A DNA stretch of 8,753 bases, taken from NCBI GenBank assembly GCA_030668345.1, contig DAOUUD010000064.1:1-8753 (forward strand). Direction: 5' to 3'. Made by a program: the position numbers and the translations under genes. Under the pieces are notes generated by a model. It saw only the letters and a program-made list of their open reading frames with translations, did no database searches and was not told the origin of the DNA. The stretch's first letter is position 1, and every line of letters begins with the position of its first letter. This DNA is from Candidatus Cloacimonadota bacterium. GTDB lineage: Bacteria; Cloacimonadota; Cloacimonadia; Cloacimonadales; TCS61. Positions 7,124 to 8,753 of this stretch are shown piece after piece.

Positions 7124-8281
7124 TTATTTCCTCTCTTTAAAGTAATTTACAATGATGCCGCCATTTCCACCGATATTACCAATACCCAACATCAGGAAGT
7201 CTTCGGATTTCAACTTAGAAACCCTCTCTACAAGTTTTTCTCCACTCGTCCATCCGATGTCAACAATTTTGTTAGCAGGCAGGTGACGCCTTAGTGCATA
7301 CGATCTTATCGTACCGGTTTGTTCTCCTATCAAAAATAATTTATCGTATTCTATTTTCGTTAACATTCGGATGAGTTGTTTGGAACGGAACATCCTGTCT
7401 GCCCTGGTGCTTAAGACTATTATTACTTCATCGATCTCAGGATGCAGATCCTTGATATGTTGGATAAGAAATTCTGTAGATTCAGGATCATTAGCAGCAA
7501 AAGAATGAGCAAAATAAATATCTTTCTCTTTGTATTTCGTATAAAAAATTTCTGATGCGCCAATATCTGGTAAGGCATCGTACATTCCATGTAAAGCAAC
7601 TTTCTTATCCACGCCAAGATGTTCACAGATTCCAAGGGATAGAGCTACATTTTCTTTGTGTTCGATGTGCGAAAAACCTTCCATATCTTCATCTGTAACA
7701 TCTTCCTTATGCGTTTGAATCAGTTCGGTATGGGTCTTTTCTGCCTGTTTTTTTATAAGTGGGAACAAGTTCTTCTCTGCAGTAAACGCAATCCCTTTGG
7801 GTGGTAATGTATTACACAAAGAGAGTGTTACATTCTTAATGCCCGGTCCCATCAGATCCAGATGGTCAGGTCGTGAATTTGTGATAACTCCTATATTGGA
7901 ATTAACTATTTCATGCTCGGTAACCCATTGGTATTCGGGATTCACTGCCATGCATTCCAGCACCAGAATATCTATCTTGCGTTTGGCTACAAATTTAATG
8001 ATCTTCAATTGTTCTTTTATATTTGCACCATGATGTCTAATTATCGGAGTCTCTTTCCCACTTTCAAATATCAGTCTTGGGGCAGAACCGGTTGTTTTGG
8101 CAATCGTCTTTTTTCTGCCAGCACGTAAACCGGCTGCAATCAAACGAGTAACACTCGATTTTCCACGAGTACCATTAACATGTATTATAACAGGAATGCG
8201 CTTACGATATGTTTTATTTTTATGAAACTCGATAACTCCGAAAAGTATCAATAAAAATAAACCGAATATTAAACCAGCCAT
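7124..8281 (-). CDS. pgsB: PgsB/CapB, ATP-dependent poly-gamma-glutamate synthase ligase
   Basis: 385 residues, close to the 393 of Bacillus PgsB. PgsB is a Mur-ligase-like amide ligase that activates a carboxylate with ATP and joins glutamates through the gamma-carboxyl group. Visible features are an N-terminal membrane helix (2-18), the P-loop NGTRGKSSVTR (36-46), the family signature LECMAVNPEYQ (108-118), ITNSRPDHLDLMGP (133-146), FAANDPEST (261-269), STRADRMFRS (291-300), LIGEQTG (317-323) and a glycine-rich end LGIGNIGGNGG (365-375). All line up in order with Bacillus PgsB, which excludes a peptidoglycan Mur ligase or folylpolyglutamate synthase. The key ATP-binding residues (G40, K41, S42) are present, so the enzyme looks active. 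The ATG lies nine bases after the stop of the cohesin-like gene; the ribosome site is poor (GTAGAG-like), which suggests coupling to that gene. Confidence 0.95.
   Translation of the reverse strand: MAGLIFGLFLLILFGVIEFHKNKTYRKRIPVIIHVNGTRGKSSVTRLIAAGLRAGRKKTIAKTTGSAPRLIFESGKETPIIRHHGANIKEQLKIIKFVAKRKIDILVLECMAVNPEYQWVTEHEIVNSNIGVITNSRPDHLDLMGPGIKNVTLSLCNTLPPKGIAFTAEKNLFPLIKKQAEKTHTELIQTHKEDVTDEDMEGFSHIEHKENVALSLGICEHLGVDKKVALHGMYDALPDIGASEIFYTKYKEKDIYFAHSFAANDPESTEFLIQHIKDLHPEIDEVIIVLSTRADRMFRSKQLIRMLTKIEYDKLFLIGEQTGTIRSYALRRHLPANKIVDIGWTSGEKLVERVSKLKSEDFLMLGIGNIGGNGGIIVNYFKERK
7129..7135 (-). promoter_or_regulatory. Shine-Dalgarno GAGAGGA for pgsC, inside the pgsB 3' end
   Basis: Read on the minus strand: GAGAGGA-AATAA-ATG. 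The site overlaps the final codons of pgsB and the spacer contains its TAA stop. This supports the pgsC start at 7123 and translational coupling. Confidence 0.75.
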
Positions 8282-8290
8282 AAGAAGTGG

Positions 8291-8753
8291 TTACTCTACT
8301 ATTACCTTTCCATTCACTAATTCCATTTCTTCAAAACCTTCTACAGGATCACCATTTTCATCGATCAGGCTTAAGTTTTCAAATGTGATATCACTTTCAC
8401 CGGCTAATAACCCCACCAGGATAAATTCAAACAATGTTCCGTCACCGGTTATGCCGTCTTCTCCGGCAGTCTGAACCTGCCCGATGGCAACACAGAGCCT
8501 GTCATAATCTATCTGGGTTGTCATAATCGCATCATCACCCCAGAAATCTCCTTTGGTTACGGAATTAATAGGAGCACCAACCACACCATTATTAAATACT
8601 ATTTCCACGGATAAGGCAAAAACATCTACTCCACCATATAGTTGTACACTAAAAATAGCTTCTTCATCGACAGCTATTGTCTGTTCTGCGGGTTCAATTC
8701 TCAATTGACGAAATACGACTTCGATCTCAATTGTCGAGGAATCACTATCATCA
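8291..8753 (-). CDS. Cohesin-like domain protein (5' end outside the window)
   Basis: 153 residues are visible and the frame stays open to the window edge, so the start is missing; the TTG at 8704 is an internal leucine codon. The visible part is a single beta-sandwich resembling the cohesin/type-I-like domains common in secreted proteins of this lineage. It has an opening IEPAEQTIAVDEEAIFSVQL strand pair, then FALSVEIVFNNGVV, a GDFWGDD loop, and GITGDGTLFEFILVGLLAG followed by SDITFENLSLIDENGDPV. The first visible residues, DDSDSS, form an acidic/serine linker like those that follow a lipoprotein cysteine, so an anchored exported protein is plausible but not shown. It is the first visible gene of the operon and ends nine bases before pgsB. 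Whether it binds a dockerin, carbohydrate or the polymer cannot be told from the sequence. Confidence 0.7.
   Translation of the reverse strand, partial: DDSDSSTIEIEVVFRQLRIEPAEQTIAVDEEAIFSVQLYGGVDVFALSVEIVFNNGVVGAPINSVTKGDFWGDDAIMTTQIDYDRLCVAIGQVQTAGEDGITGDGTLFEFILVGLLAGESDITFENLSLIDENGDPVEGFEEMELVNGKVIVE

Noticed and set aside
7124..8281. Mur ligase or folylpolyglutamate synthase as identity of the ligase gene
   Set aside because: CMAVNPEYQ, FAANDPEST and STRADR are PgsB/CapB signatures, and pgsC follows immediately. The N-terminal membrane helix also fits PgsB.
8702..8704. TTG as start of the cohesin-like gene
   Set aside because: The frame continues without a stop to the window edge, and the upstream codons read as a plausible linker and strand, so the gene is truncated by the window.
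1..8753. tRNA or rRNA genes, CRISPR arrays, insertion sequences, phage genes
   Set aside because: I looked for cloverleaf-like GC-rich segments, regularly spaced repeats, transposase motifs and terminal inverted repeats, and saw none.

Overview
The window is AT-rich bacterial DNA, probably from a diderm of the FCB superphylum. Candidatus Cloacimonadota or a close relative is my best guess. The main clue is a large secreted protein ending in the NYPNPFNPSTEI... FlgD-like/Por-type C-terminal domain, preceded by a PLPVTMSSFTA...LNWTTQSE module; this architecture is common in Cloacimonadota, Calditrichota and relatives. A beta-barrel-like outer-membrane protein and a cohesin-like domain gene fit the same picture. 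The taxonomic call is inference from protein style only.

Layout: (1) Positions 1-969, plus strand: the 3' part of a B12-binding/radical SAM protein with a DUF4080-type C-terminus. (2) A strong hairpin at 974-993 flanked by A and T tracts, lying between two convergent genes and able to terminate both. (3) Positions 1022-3340, minus strand: a 772-residue exported multidomain surface protein with its own AGGAGG ribosome binding site. (4) Positions 3341-3650: a 310-base, very AT-rich gap with no credible gene, holding a possible promoter and three short dyads. (5) Positions 3651-8753, minus strand: six tightly packed genes. In transcription order these are a cohesin-like domain protein (5' end outside the window), pgsB, pgsC, pgsW, a 290-residue exported protein of unknown family, and a 345-residue predicted outer-membrane beta-barrel. 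Gaps run from 9 bases down to an ATGA overlap, so this is almost certainly one operon.

How the genes may work together: PgsB (ATP-dependent, Mur-ligase-like amide ligase) and PgsC (small integral membrane partner) form the core of poly-gamma-glutamate synthase. PgsW is a membrane-anchored protein known mainly from its association with such loci. In Gram-positive bacteria the polymer only has to cross one membrane. Here the synthase genes are translationally coupled to one exported protein and one beta-barrel, which suggests a dedicated envelope-spanning route for poly-gamma-glutamate, or a similar gamma-linked polymer, in a diderm. This combination is the most interesting item in the window. 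No pgsA/capA is visible, although it could lie upstream beyond the right-hand edge.
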